A stretch of 17,236 nt of DNA from positions 1 to 17,236 of the forward strand of contig CALDPJ010000256.1 of the NCBI GenBank assembly GCA_937911795.1, written 5' to 3'. This DNA comes from an uncultured Flavobacteriales bacterium (GTDB lineage Bacteria; Bacteroidota; Bacteroidia; Flavobacteriales_D; SKUL01). A program made the translations under genes and the position numbers. Every line of letters begins with the position of its first letter. Position 1 is the first letter of the stretch. Of the stretch, positions 7,171-15,171 are shown piece by piece. The notes beneath the pieces were generated by a model. It did not search any database and was not told where the DNA came from. It saw only the letters and a program-made list of their open reading frames with translations.

Positions 7171-8643
7171 TTAATAATACACCAACCGGCGCACCTTGGC
7201 AATGTATTTCGCCAGGCGAAGCACCTGTTTTGTATATCCAAATTCGTTGTCGTACCAGACGTACAAAACGACATTCTTCTTATCCTGGCTTACTATGGTA
7301 GCTGGTGAGTCGAATACCGAACAGCAGGTGTTTCCGATGATATCGCTCGAAACCAATTCATCGCTGATCGAATAGTTGATCTGGTTGACGAGATCTCCGT
7401 TCAGCGCGGCATTTTTCAGCAATTGGTTCACTTCATCTTTTGAAGTCTCACGAGAAACGGTAAGATTCATGATGGCCAGTGATCCATTCGGAGTAGGTAC
7501 ACGCACTGCGTTGGCGGTGAGTTTGTCACTCAGACTTGGAATAACTTTCGTTACTGCACGACCGGCTCCGGTTTCGGTAATCACCATGTTGATGGCCGCC
7601 GATCGGCCCCGTCGGTTTTTCTTGTGCAGGTTATCGAGCAGGTTCTGGTCATTGGTATAGGCATGCACCGTTTCGATGTGACCTTTCTCTACGCCAAGAC
7701 TGTCTTCAATAATTTTCAGTACCGGGCATATTGCATTGGTAGTGCAGGAAGCGGCAGAGAATATATCGTGTTCCTGGATATCGAATTCCTTTTGATTGAT
7801 GCCATACACGATGTTCGGCATTTCTTTTCCGGGCGCCGTCAGCAACGCTTTGCTCACGCCTTTGGATTTGAGATGGCGACCCATCGCTTCTGCGGTTGTA
7901 AAAACACCGGTGTTATCGATCACCAGGGCATTTTTGATGCCGTATTGAGTATAGTCTATATCTTCGGGTTGGTTGGCAGAAATGAACTGCACAATTTGTC
8001 CGTTGATGTTCAGTTGCTGATTTTCGATGTCTTCTACCACCGAACCGTGAAAAGGACCGTGTACTGAGTCCATACGCAAAAGGGCTGCTCGTTTTGACAG
8101 CATTCCGGGGTCTTTATCGCGCGTAACAATTGCCCGTAACCGAAGCTGCTGCCCTTTACCTGCTTGTTTGATCAACTCGCGTGCAGCCAGCCGACCGATC
8201 CGGCCGAAGCCGTACAACACCACATCTTTCGGTTCAATGTCGCTGCTTTCCTGGTGTCCCAGAAAGTTGGCGAGTTTGTCCACGATAAAGGATGCTTTGT
8301 CGGTACGGAGGTCTTTTTCCGATAACCATTCACTGGCCAATTTGCCGATGTCGATTTTCGCCGGAGCGAGATCAAAATCGAGCAGTAGTCTCGCCAGTTC
8401 GGCCGTGGTGTAAATGTCCACCGGACGATTTACGACTTCTTTAGCGTACAGGTGCAGATTGAGGATTTCGGAAATATTGGTGTCCAGTAACTGGTTTCTG
8501 AAGAGCACGAGCTCAACAGATTTTTCGTACATCAGTCTGCCCACAGAATTCATCAGGTCAATGGCAGCACGTTTTTGCTCAACCCAATCTTTCAACTCAT
8601 TGTCGTAGGTAGTTTTTCCCACATCCAGGGTATCAGATTCCAT
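7171..8643 (-). CDS. gap: Glyceraldehyde-3-phosphate dehydrogenase, long form with N-terminal extension
   Basis: The C-terminal ~350 residues are GAPDH: dinucleotide motif GFGRIGR (145-151), DSVHG (192-196), SAASCTTNAICPVL with catalytic Cys300, catalytic His327 in VHAYTNDQNLLD, and WYDNEFGY near the end. The enzyme catalyses glyceraldehyde-3-phosphate + NAD(P) + Pi to 1,3-bisphosphoglycerate. Before it lies a ~135-residue, mainly helical extension (ELKDWVEQKRAAIDLMN onward) absent from the ~335-aa classical enzyme but, as far as I recall, shared by ~480-aa Bacteroidota homologues; its role is unclear. The Asp that normally follows the second Rossmann strand aligns with Thr174-Arg175, which hints at NADP use (inference). 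ATG at 8643 lies 24 nt after the rpoD stop; the two genes are probably co-transcribed. A strong terminator follows. Confidence 0.94.
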   Translation of the reverse strand: MESDTLDVGKTTYDNELKDWVEQKRAAIDLMNSVGRLMYEKSVELVLFRNQLLDTNISEILNLHLYAKEVVNRPVDIYTTAELARLLLDFDLAPAKIDIGKLASEWLSEKDLRTDKASFIVDKLANFLGHQESSDIEPKDVVLYGFGRIGRLAARELIKQAGKGQQLRLRAIVTRDKDPGMLSKRAALLRMDSVHGPFHGSVVEDIENQQLNINGQIVQFISANQPEDIDYTQYGIKNALVIDNTGVFTTAEAMGRHLKSKGVSKALLTAPGKEMPNIVYGINQKEFDIQEHDIFSAASCTTNAICPVLKIIEDSLGVEKGHIETVHAYTNDQNLLDNLHKKNRRGRSAAINMVITETGAGRAVTKVIPSLSDKLTANAVRVPTPNGSLAIMNLTVSRETSKDEVNQLLKNAALNGDLVNQINYSISDELVSSDIIGNTCCSVFDSPATIVSQDKKNVVLYVWYDNEFGYTKQVLRLAKYIAKVRRLVYY

Positions 8644-8667
8644 GAAGTATGTTTTTTTAGCGTTTGC

Positions 8668-9531
8668 TTAACCGAGGTATGATTTCAATAATTTGCTTCG
8701 GGAAGTATGGCGTAATCTTTTGATTGCTTTCTCTTTGATCTGACGAACGCGTTCACGGGTGAGGTTGAATTTTGCGCCGATTTCTTCGAGCGTCATTCCA
8801 TGCGTTTTGCCGATACCGTAAAACAACCGGATTACTTCTGCTTCTTTGTCGCTGAGTGTAGAAAGCGAACGTTCGATTTCTTTAACGAGCGATTCGCTGA
8901 GCAGATCGCGGTCGGCTTTCGGAGAATCTTCGTTGATCATTACATCCAGCAATGAGTTGGATTCGCCTTCCTGAAAAGGAGCGTCAACCGATACGTGCCG
9001 TCCCGAAACTTTGAGGGATTCAGCAACTTTTTCTATCGGCATGTCCAATGCAACTGCCAGCTCGTCTACCGTAGGGGGACGGTCATATTCCTGTTCGAGT
9101 TTGGCAAACATTTTATTGATTTTGTTCAGCGAACCTACCTGGTTCAATGGCAAACGAACAATTCTTGATTGTTCTGCCAATGCCTGCAGAATTGACTGAC
9201 GAATCCACCATACTGCGTAGGAGATGAACTTAAAACCACGGGTTTCGTCAAATCGTTGAGCGGCTTTGATGAGTCCGAGGTTTCCCTCATTTATAAGGTC
9301 GGGAAGAGATAATCCCTGATTTTGATATTGCTTGGATACAGAAACAACAAAACGCAGGTTTGCGCGGGTCAGTTTTTCGAGTGCCGCCTGATCACCTTTT
9401 TTTATCCTTCTCGCCAGTTCAACTTCCTCTTCTGCCGTAATGAGCTCTTCTTTACCAATTTCATGGAGATATTTATCCAATGACTGGCTCTCTCTATTGG
9501 TAATACTTTTGGTGATTTTTAGTTGTCTCAT
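8668..9531 (-). CDS. rpoD: Primary RNA polymerase sigma factor (RpoD/SigA, short Bacteroidota form)
   Basis: This 287-aa sigma-70 protein contains region 1.2 (about 17-50), region 2 with NLRFVVSVSKQYQNQGLSLPDLINEGNLGL and the DNA-melting segment FKFISYAVWWIRQSI (101-115), region 3 (about 130-205) and region 4 with the helix-turn-helix TLEEIGAKFNLTRERVRQIKEK (247-268). Region 1.1 is absent, as in known Bacteroidota primary sigma factors, which recognise TTTG and TAnnTTTG. The gene's own promoter fits that consensus, so it is probably self-transcribed (inference). The start ATG at 9531 is followed by RQLKITKSITNRESQSLDKY, the usual N-terminus. Downstream, gap begins 24 nt after the stop. Confidence 0.96.
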   Translation of the reverse strand: MRQLKITKSITNRESQSLDKYLHEIGKEELITAEEEVELARRIKKGDQAALEKLTRANLRFVVSVSKQYQNQGLSLPDLINEGNLGLIKAAQRFDETRGFKFISYAVWWIRQSILQALAEQSRIVRLPLNQVGSLNKINKMFAKLEQEYDRPPTVDELAVALDMPIEKVAESLKVSGRHVSVDAPFQEGESNSLLDVMINEDSPKADRDLLSESLVKEIERSLSTLSDKEAEVIRLFYGIGKTHGMTLEEIGAKFNLTRERVRQIKEKAIKRLRHTSRSKLLKSYLG

Positions 9532-9585
9532 GTGTGCTTTTGGTATTAGATTTTAATGTGGATCATCCCCCTTAAATCATTCCGG

Positions 9586-9617
9586 CAAAGATACGCTTTT
9601 CTAAGGTGGATGTCAAA
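9586..9617 (-). promoter_or_regulatory. Promoter of the rpoD-gap operon (Bacteroidota type)
   Basis: On the minus strand TTTG (9614-9617) and TATCTTTG (9586-9593) are separated by exactly 20 nt, a full match to the Bacteroidota -33 TTTG and -7 TAnnTTTG pattern. Expected transcription start is near 9579-9580, giving a leader of about 48 nt before the ATG at 9531. It lies just below the terminator of the upstream protease gene. Confidence 0.82.
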
Positions 9618-9632
9618 TTGAATTGTTTCTTG

Positions 9633-9669
9633 AAAAAAGGCGACAAGAGGGGAGCCTGTCGCCTTTTTT
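9633..9669 (-). terminator. Intrinsic terminator after the HtrA-family protease gene
   Basis: A 13-bp perfect stem, AAAAAAGGCGACA (9633-9645) with TGTCGCCTTTTTT (9657-9669), has an 11-nt loop. Minus-strand transcripts of the protease gene end here, about 100 nt past its stop codon and just before the rpoD promoter, insulating the two units. Confidence 0.9.
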
Positions 9670-9767
9670 GCATAGATCAATGTATAACTTTAAAACCATT
9701 AGGATATTAGCGTTTACGGTCTCATACGAAAATGGTCTTGCAGGTTATTTGATCTGTAATTGTCTTT

Positions 9768-11219
9768 CTACATTCCAAAGCCGTAGTAGGCAATCGCACC
9801 GTTCGGGTACATTCCTTCAATCAGGACTCCCCCCTGATTATTCTGAAGCAAATCTTTTACCTGATCCGGATCGTTTACCGGCTTCTTATCTATTTTAGTT
9901 ATTATAAATCCGTTTTTTATCCCGGCGTTGCTCACCAGTCCGCGTGTTATATCTTTAACAGCTACACCGTTTTTAAGTTTAAGTTTTTGCAAAATTGTTT
10001 CATCGGCTTTTTCGAAAGCCGCGCCAAATGCAGCCGTCGTGGTGTTGGCCGGCTTTCGCCGGATCTCAGTATTTCCATGCTGATTCCGCAATGTCACATT
10101 AAAGGTTTTCTCTTTGTTGTCTCTCAAAACCTGTACTACCACATTGTCGCCGGGTCTGAAACGGCCGATTTGCTCCTGTAATTGCGTTACATTGTTTACA
10201 GGTACATCATTGACTTTAATGATAACATCGCCGGGTTCAATGCCGGCATCGGCGGCTGCACCACCTTCGGTCAATCCGCGAACAAATGCTCCGGTGCGTC
10301 GGTTCAGGTTTTCAGCATCCATAATTTCATCCGAAATATTCGCGATACTTACCCCGATAAATGCGCGTTGAACAACACCGTATTCGAATAAATCATTCGT
10401 GATTTTCTGAACAATACTCGCAGGGATTGCAAAGGAATAGCCGGTGTATGAACCGGTTTTAGAAGCGATGGCCGTGTTGATGCCGATCAGATCGCCGGAA
10501 GCATTGACCAAAGCGCCTCCTGAATTACCGGGATTTACGGCGGCATCTGTCTGAATAAAAGATTCTATCGGAAATTGATCTGCATTCGGATCGTATTGCA
10601 GCAGATTCAAGCTGCGCGCTTTTGCACTTACAATTCCGGCAGTTACAGTAGAGGTCAGATTAAAAGGATTTCCAACTGCCAACACCCATTCGCCAACCAG
10701 AATGTCGTCAGAATTACCAAACGATAAATACGGGAGATCTGTGTCGTCTATTTTCAACAAAGCAAGATCGGTGGATGGGTCGGATCCCACCAACGTAGCT
10801 TCGTAAGTATTCATGTCGTTGAGTGTAACTTCAATTTTCTGGGCTTCTGAAATTACGTGGTTGTTGGTGACGATATAACCATCGGGTGAAATGATGACTC
10901 CGGATCCGGCTGCTTTCGCGGGTTCGGCCTGGTAATATTTGCGCCCTCCGAAAAATTCACTCCAGGGATTGTAATAAGTTTGGGGTACATATTCAGTTTT
11001 TACGTGCACTACAGCCGGCAACGATTTACTCGCAGCGCCTGTAAAATCCATCGTTCCAACAGGAACAGAGGCTGTTGATACCTGAGTGATCGGAACGGAA
11101 TGGGTGCGTTCTGAATAAAATCGGTTGTCGTTACTGGTGTCAATAAAACCGGTATAAAGTAGAAGAGATATTCCACCCCCGGCAAATGCAATGAGAAGGG
11201 TTGACAATAATCGTTTCAT
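9768..11219 (-). CDS. htrA: HtrA/Deg-family periplasmic serine protease with PDZ domains
   Basis: This 483-aa protein has an N-terminal hydrophobic segment (residues 5-22), which may be an uncleaved anchor or a signal peptide; there is no lipobox. The trypsin-like domain has the full triad: His121 (TNNHVI), Asp151 (TDLALL) and Ser233 (NPGNSGG). PDZ1 is clear at about 287-378 (AFIGVSIANI, GAAADAGIEPGDVI); a second, more divergent PDZ-like segment covers about 405-475 (AGIKNGFIITKIDKKPV). The length and two-PDZ layout fit the Do family, which degrades or refolds damaged envelope proteins. It is monocistronic: divergent from dapF upstream and closed by its own terminator. ATG at 11219 is the only plausible start before the hydrophobic stretch. 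Confidence 0.94.
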   Translation of the reverse strand: MKRLLSTLLIAFAGGGISLLLYTGFIDTSNDNRFYSERTHSVPITQVSTASVPVGTMDFTGAASKSLPAVVHVKTEYVPQTYYNPWSEFFGGRKYYQAEPAKAAGSGVIISPDGYIVTNNHVISEAQKIEVTLNDMNTYEATLVGSDPSTDLALLKIDDTDLPYLSFGNSDDILVGEWVLAVGNPFNLTSTVTAGIVSAKARSLNLLQYDPNADQFPIESFIQTDAAVNPGNSGGALVNASGDLIGINTAIASKTGSYTGYSFAIPASIVQKITNDLFEYGVVQRAFIGVSIANISDEIMDAENLNRRTGAFVRGLTEGGAAADAGIEPGDVIIKVNDVPVNNVTQLQEQIGRFRPGDNVVVQVLRDNKEKTFNVTLRNQHGNTEIRRKPANTTTAAFGAAFEKADETILQKLKLKNGVAVKDITRGLVSNAGIKNGFIITKIDKKPVNDPDQVKDLLQNNQGGVLIEGMYPNGAIAYYGFGM

Positions 11220-11241
11220 AAGTTGGTATTTTTTATAATTG

Positions 11242-11269
11242 ATAACAACAAAGTTTATGCAATTGTTAT
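11242..11269. promoter_or_regulatory. Inverted repeat in the htrA promoter region, possible operator
   Basis: ATAACAA (11242-11248) is repeated inverted as TTGTTAT (11263-11269) across a 14-nt spacer. The spacer contains TAAACTTTG on the minus strand (11249-11257), a loose form of the TAnnTTTG -7 box for htrA but with one extra base and no TTTG partner. A regulator-binding site overlapping the htrA promoter is possible; evidence is only the symmetry and position. Confidence 0.3.
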
Positions 11270-11356
11270 GGTGCCTGGTGTTAATTATCGTTAAGCTGTT
11301 ACTGGCCCGGAGAGCCGTTGCCCCGGTAATTTCGGAGGAATGAAAAATGAACCAAT

Positions 11357-11388
11357 TTTATGCCATCTGTCAATTTGCTCTATTTTTG
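11357..11388 (+). promoter_or_regulatory. Candidate promoter of the dapF operon
   Basis: TATTTTTG (11381-11388) is a full match to TAnnTTTG. Twenty nt upstream stands TTTA (11357-11360), one base off TTTG. Transcription would start around 11394-11396, only 1-3 nt ahead of the dapF ATG at 11397, so the message would be nearly leaderless. Confidence 0.5.
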
Positions 11389-11396
11389 TCAGTGAA

Positions 11397-12185
11397 ATGC
11401 AGCACTTCGAATTTTTCAAATACCACGGTACCGGCAATGACTTTATTGTTCTGGACAACAGAAGTCAGCAGTTTCCTGCTGAAAATCTGGCAGCCATACG
11501 GCAAATGTGTGACCGCCGATTTGGCATAGGTTCAGACGGACTGATACTGATAGAGCCCGATGACCAGTCGGATTTTTACATGAACTTTTACAATCCCGAC
11601 GGCTCCCAAAGTTTTTGCGGCAATGGCAGCCGGTGCGCCGTGCACTTTGCAAATGCTATCGGTTTGGTAGAGGAGCAATGCACATTTCGGGCAATCGACG
11701 GAGAACATCGCGGAGAATGGTCGGAAGATGCGATTCGTGTTTCCATCCGTCCGGTATCTGATCCCGAAAAACGGGGAGATCATTTTCTGGTGAACACCGG
11801 ATCGCCGCATTACATCATTTTTGTTCCCAACGTCAAAGCAGTGGATATTGTTCCTGAGGCCCGAGCGGTTCGTTTCAACGACGAATTCAGGGAGCACGGT
11901 GTCAATGTCAATTTTGTACAGGTGCTCGATGAAAAAAATATCCGCATCCGAACTTACGAACGCGGGGTTGAAGATGAAACTTTATCCTGCGGAACCGGCG
12001 TTACAGCTGCGGCAATAACCCATTTGGTTCGTGAAGGAACGGGTCGTAAAATTCATGTGGAAACACGCGGCGGTGAATTGCTGGTATCGGCCACCAGAGG
12101 TGCAGATCATCTCTTTTTCGACGTCTGGCTCTCCGGGCCGGCGGTAAAAACTTTCTCAGGAACCTATCACTGTACGGAATGCTGA
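11397..12185 (+). CDS. dapF: Diaminopimelate epimerase
   Basis: The 262-aa enzyme interconverts LL- and meso-diaminopimelate for lysine and peptidoglycan synthesis. The N-terminal signature KYHGTGNDFIVLDN (8-21) is present. Both catalytic cysteines are in place: Cys74 in SFCGNGSRC and Cys198 in SCGTGVTAAA, with the substrate-contact NTGSPH (133-138) and ERGVEDET. ATG at 11397 gives the family N-terminus; a longer frame from ATG at 11340 adds 19 unrelated residues, even though a GGAGG lies just before it, and I rejected it because the 11381-11388 promoter box lies inside that extension. It overlaps the downstream acetyltransferase by 7 nt. First gene of an envelope-related unit with mltG. Confidence 0.95.
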   Translation: MQHFEFFKYHGTGNDFIVLDNRSQQFPAENLAAIRQMCDRRFGIGSDGLILIEPDDQSDFYMNFYNPDGSQSFCGNGSRCAVHFANAIGLVEEQCTFRAIDGEHRGEWSEDAIRVSIRPVSDPEKRGDHFLVNTGSPHYIIFVPNVKAVDIVPEARAVRFNDEFREHGVNVNFVQVLDEKNIRIRTYERGVEDETLSCGTGVTAAAITHLVREGTGRKIHVETRGGELLVSATRGADHLFFDVWLSGPAVKTFSGTYHCTEC

Positions 12186-12694
12186 AAGGAAAAAAGATAT
12201 ACCTGCGTGCAATGGAACCGTCGGATATCGACACCATTCTGGCATGGGAGAACAACCCGGAAAACTGGTTGTACAGTCTCACGAAGAAACCTTATTCTCG
12301 CCGCGAAATCGAAAATCTGGTGTTGAATGCGTACGATATTTATACCGATAAGCAACTCCGGTTTGTGATTGCACTTACGGAGGATCACCGTGCCATCGGA
12401 GCGATTGATTTATTCGAATGCGATTTCGGAAATGGAAGGGCAGGAGTCGGAATTTTGATTGACGACAAAGCCGATCGTCGCAAGGGGTATGCACAGGAAT
12501 CGCTGAAGTTAATTCTGACGTACTGCAAAGAAGTGTTGTTGCTCCACCAGGTACATGCCGAGGTGATCAGCAACAACGAAGGCAGCATCCGGCTTTTTGA
12601 ACGGGGTGGATTTTTGCAGACCGGGCGCAAAAAGGACTGGATAAAACAGCACGATGGATTTCTGGATCTTATAATATTGCAGCACATTTTTTAG
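12179..12694 (+). CDS. GNAT-family N-acetyltransferase
   Basis: The 171-aa protein is one GNAT domain of the RimJ/RimL/SpeG-like type: YLRAMEPSDIDTILAWENNPENW opens the fold, the acetyl-CoA pyrophosphate loop is RRKGYAQESL (100-109), and NNEGSIRLFERGGF (132-145) is the usual motif B helix and beta-strand. Likely transfers an acetyl group from acetyl-CoA to an amine; the substrate (protein N-terminus, polyamine or small metabolite) cannot be read. ATG at 12179 lies within the last codons of dapF (7-nt overlap), and the stop is followed directly by mltG. Its place between dapF and mltG is suggestive of an envelope-precursor substrate, but this is conjecture. Confidence 0.9.
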   Translation: MLKGKKIYLRAMEPSDIDTILAWENNPENWLYSLTKKPYSRREIENLVLNAYDIYTDKQLRFVIALTEDHRAIGAIDLFECDFGNGRAGVGILIDDKADRRKGYAQESLKLILTYCKEVLLLHQVHAEVISNNEGSIRLFERGGFLQTGRKKDWIKQHDGFLDLIILQHIF

Positions 12695-12697
12695 TTG

Positions 12698-13765
12698 ATG
12701 GGAAGGAAAAAAGGGAAGATGAGCGGATGGAAAAAGGTGTTGTTGCTGACCATCCTGATTGCGGCAGCGGTCGGTGGTGTTAAGCTGTTTTCGCTGTACC
12801 AACGGATTTACTGGCCGAATGTTAACCTATCCTCCGATCACGCTTTCTTTTACATCCCAACCGGATCGGACATTGAAGAGGTGGCAGGATTGCTGGAATC
12901 GCAGGGCATCATTATCAACCGACATTCATTTGAGTGGCTGGCCGAACGAAAAAATTACCGCGGAAATCTCATCGTCCCCGGAAAATATCAGTTGAAGGAT
13001 CGGATGAGCAACGATGCGCTCATTGATCACCTGCGCGCCGGAAACGGCCGGCTCGAGGTAAAGGTTACTTTCAATAATATTCGTACCCTCCCGGAATTGG
13101 CCGGTCAGCTGGGACATCGCCTGGAACCGGATTCCACAGAAATTTTAACATATCTCCTCCAGCCCGAGATCATGAATCATTACGGTTTCAACAGCGAAAA
13201 TTTCATCACGATGTTTATTCCCAATACCTATCATTTTGACTGGGCTACCGGGGTGGATGAAATAACCGAGCGCATGGCCGCAGAATACCGACGTTTCTGG
13301 ACAGCCGAACGCAAGCAAAAAGCAAATAAATTAGGTCTCAGTCAATCCGAAGTGGTGACACTGGCTTCTATCGTTCAGGCCGAACAACGACTGCACTCCA
13401 GCGAGCATCCCCGAATCGCCGGTCTGTACCTGAACCGTCTCAAAAGGGGAATGAAGCTGCAAAGTGACCCAACGGTGATTCATGCCCTCGGCGACTATAA
13501 CATCAAGCGGGTACTGCGAGAACATTTATCTGTGGATCACGTGTATAATACCTATATGAATACAGGTCTGCCTCCCGGACCAATTTTATTGCCGGACATT
13601 TCAACGATCGATGCGGTGCTAAACGCCGAGCAACACAACTACATTTTTATGTGTGCCCGCGAAGATTTTTCCGGATACCATTATTTTGCCACCACACTGC
13701 GCGAGCACAACAATTTTGCACAGCGCTATCGGGAGGCACTCAACAAAAGAAAAATTTACCGATGA
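12698..13765 (+). CDS. mltG: Endolytic peptidoglycan transglycosylase MltG (YceG-like)
   Basis: The 355-aa protein has a basic N-terminus and one inner-membrane span (about residues 13-31), then a LysM-like region (FYIPTGSDIEEVAGLLESQGI) and the YceG catalytic domain. The core block is LASIVQAEQ with Glu229 as the expected catalytic acid, followed by IAGLYLNRLKRGMKLQSDPTV and YNTYMNTGLPPGPI. MltG cleaves nascent glycan strands and sets their length at the inner membrane. A TTG (12695) precedes the ATG at 12698 by one codon; the ATG is chosen. It lies 3 nt after the acetyltransferase stop, and its own stop overlaps the next start by 4 nt (ATGA at 13762-13765). Confidence 0.93.
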   Translation: MGRKKGKMSGWKKVLLLTILIAAAVGGVKLFSLYQRIYWPNVNLSSDHAFFYIPTGSDIEEVAGLLESQGIIINRHSFEWLAERKNYRGNLIVPGKYQLKDRMSNDALIDHLRAGNGRLEVKVTFNNIRTLPELAGQLGHRLEPDSTEILTYLLQPEIMNHYGFNSENFITMFIPNTYHFDWATGVDEITERMAAEYRRFWTAERKQKANKLGLSQSEVVTLASIVQAEQRLHSSEHPRIAGLYLNRLKRGMKLQSDPTVIHALGDYNIKRVLREHLSVDHVYNTYMNTGLPPGPILLPDISTIDAVLNAEQHNYIFMCAREDFSGYHYFATTLREHNNFAQRYREALNKRKIYR

Positions 13766-15168
13766 ATAAGATTAAATTCGGAACAGATGGCTGGCGCGCA
13801 GTCATCGGAAAGGAATACACATTTACCAATGTACACCGCGTAACCGAAGCAGTGGCTGGTTGGTTATCTGAAAACTATCCGGAAGCCACGGTTGTACTGG
13901 GCTATGACTGCCGTTTCAACGCTAAATTATTTGCCGAAGAAGTGGCAAAAGTCCTGGCTCATTCGGGATACAAGGTGCTGCTGGCGAATAATTTTGTTTC
14001 AACTCCCGCGGTCTCGTTGGGGGTTGTTCAGTTGAATGCGCAACTCGGTATCGTGCTTACTGCCAGTCATAACCCGCCGGAATACGGCGGATACAAACTC
14101 AAAGGAGATTTCGGAGGACCCTTACCGGAACCACAGGTGAAGGAGATAGAAGCGATGATTCAGGATACAGTACAAGTAAATCCTGAAGCGTTGGATCTGG
14201 CGGCTTTCGTGTCGTCCGGAAAAATTGAATACATCGATCTGGAAGAAATGTATCTCGATCATGTCCGGAAAAATTTTGATCTCGATGCCATCGCTCAATC
14301 GAAATTCAATTTTGCCTTTGACGCAATGTTTGGCTCCGGACAGCGGGTAGTGCCGGCGCTTTTGCCGGATGTCCAGGCGCTTCATGCGGAGTATAATCCG
14401 TCTTTCCTCGGAATTTCACCGGAACCGATTGCGAGAAACCTGCAGGAATTTCAGCAGTTTGTTGCATCGGGTAATATTGATTGTGGACTGGCTACCGACG
14501 GAGACGCCGACCGGATTGCATTGGTAGATGCCGACGGAAGTTTCATCGATGCACATCACGTGATATTGATTCTGATTCATTACCTACACTATTACAAAAA
14601 GATGACCGGCGATGTGGTGACCGCGGTTTCCTCTTCCGTGAAAATTGCGCGGTTGTGTGAACATTATGGATTGCATCTGGATGTCGTGAAAATCGGATTC
14701 AAACATACCAGCGAGCTGATGCGCATCAAAGATATTCTGGTTGGTGGGGAAGAATCGGGTGGTATTGCGGTGAAAGGACACATTCCGGAGAGAGATGGAA
14801 TCTGGATGGGACTCATCATTTGGGAATTTATGGCGAAAACCGGAAAATCCCTCCGCGGAATAATCGACGAAATTTATGCTATAGTCGGTCCGTTTGCTTT
14901 CGAACGCCGCGATTTGAAGTTGCCACAATCCGAAAAGGAGCGCATCGTGCAACAGTGCGAGGAGAATGCTTTTACAAAGTTCGGATCGCATCCGGTGAAA
15001 GAAGTAGACCTGTTGGACGGATTTAAATTCACTCTCTCGGAGGATAGTTGGGTAATGATACGACCATCAGGAACCGAGCCCGTGCTGCGCATTTATGCGG
15101 AGGCTCCGGATAAAATGCTGGCCAACGAGTTGATTGAATCCGTAGTAGGCGAATTACGGATTGCATAA
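13762..15168 (+). CDS. Phosphoglucomutase/phosphomannomutase family protein
   Basis: The 468-aa enzyme is an alpha-D-phosphohexomutase that moves phosphate between C1 and C6 of a hexose phosphate. All four domain signatures are seen: active-site Ser102 in LTASHNPPEYGGYK, the metal loop TDGDADR (Asp246, 248, 250), sugar-binding GEESGG (329-334), and phosphate-binding RPSGTEP (434-440). Substrate choice (glucose, mannose or glucosamine) is not decided by these motifs, so no symbol is given. Start: ATG at 13762 gives MNKIKFGTDGWRAVIG, the family N-terminus, overlapping the mltG stop; an in-frame start 37 codons upstream only reads mltG in another frame. It ends 3 nt before the convergent methyltransferase stop. 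Confidence 0.93.
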   Translation: MNKIKFGTDGWRAVIGKEYTFTNVHRVTEAVAGWLSENYPEATVVLGYDCRFNAKLFAEEVAKVLAHSGYKVLLANNFVSTPAVSLGVVQLNAQLGIVLTASHNPPEYGGYKLKGDFGGPLPEPQVKEIEAMIQDTVQVNPEALDLAAFVSSGKIEYIDLEEMYLDHVRKNFDLDAIAQSKFNFAFDAMFGSGQRVVPALLPDVQALHAEYNPSFLGISPEPIARNLQEFQQFVASGNIDCGLATDGDADRIALVDADGSFIDAHHVILILIHYLHYYKKMTGDVVTAVSSSVKIARLCEHYGLHLDVVKIGFKHTSELMRIKDILVGGEESGGIAVKGHIPERDGIWMGLIIWEFMAKTGKSLRGIIDEIYAIVGPFAFERRDLKLPQSEKERIVQQCEENAFTKFGSHPVKEVDLLDGFKFTLSEDSWVMIRPSGTEPVLRIYAEAPDKMLANELIESVVGELRIA

Positions 15169-15171
15169 AGT

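Noticed and set aside
9623..9898. 91-codon plus-strand frame over the terminator and end of htrA
   Set aside because: It crosses the hairpin and overlaps the protease gene antisense; no protein features.
11340..11396. Longer dapF with start at ATG 11340 behind a GGAGG
   Set aside because: The added residues match no DapF N-terminus and a full-match promoter box lies inside them; kept only as an alternative.
13360..13390. mltG motif ASIVQAEQ instead of ASIVEKET
   Set aside because: The Glu I take as catalytic (229) is kept and QAEQ is, to my memory, common in Bacteroidota homologues, so not evidence of inactivation.
13651..13761. Upstream extension of the phosphohexomutase frame
   Set aside because: It reads mltG coding DNA in another frame; the family N-terminus begins at 13762 with an ATGA overlap.
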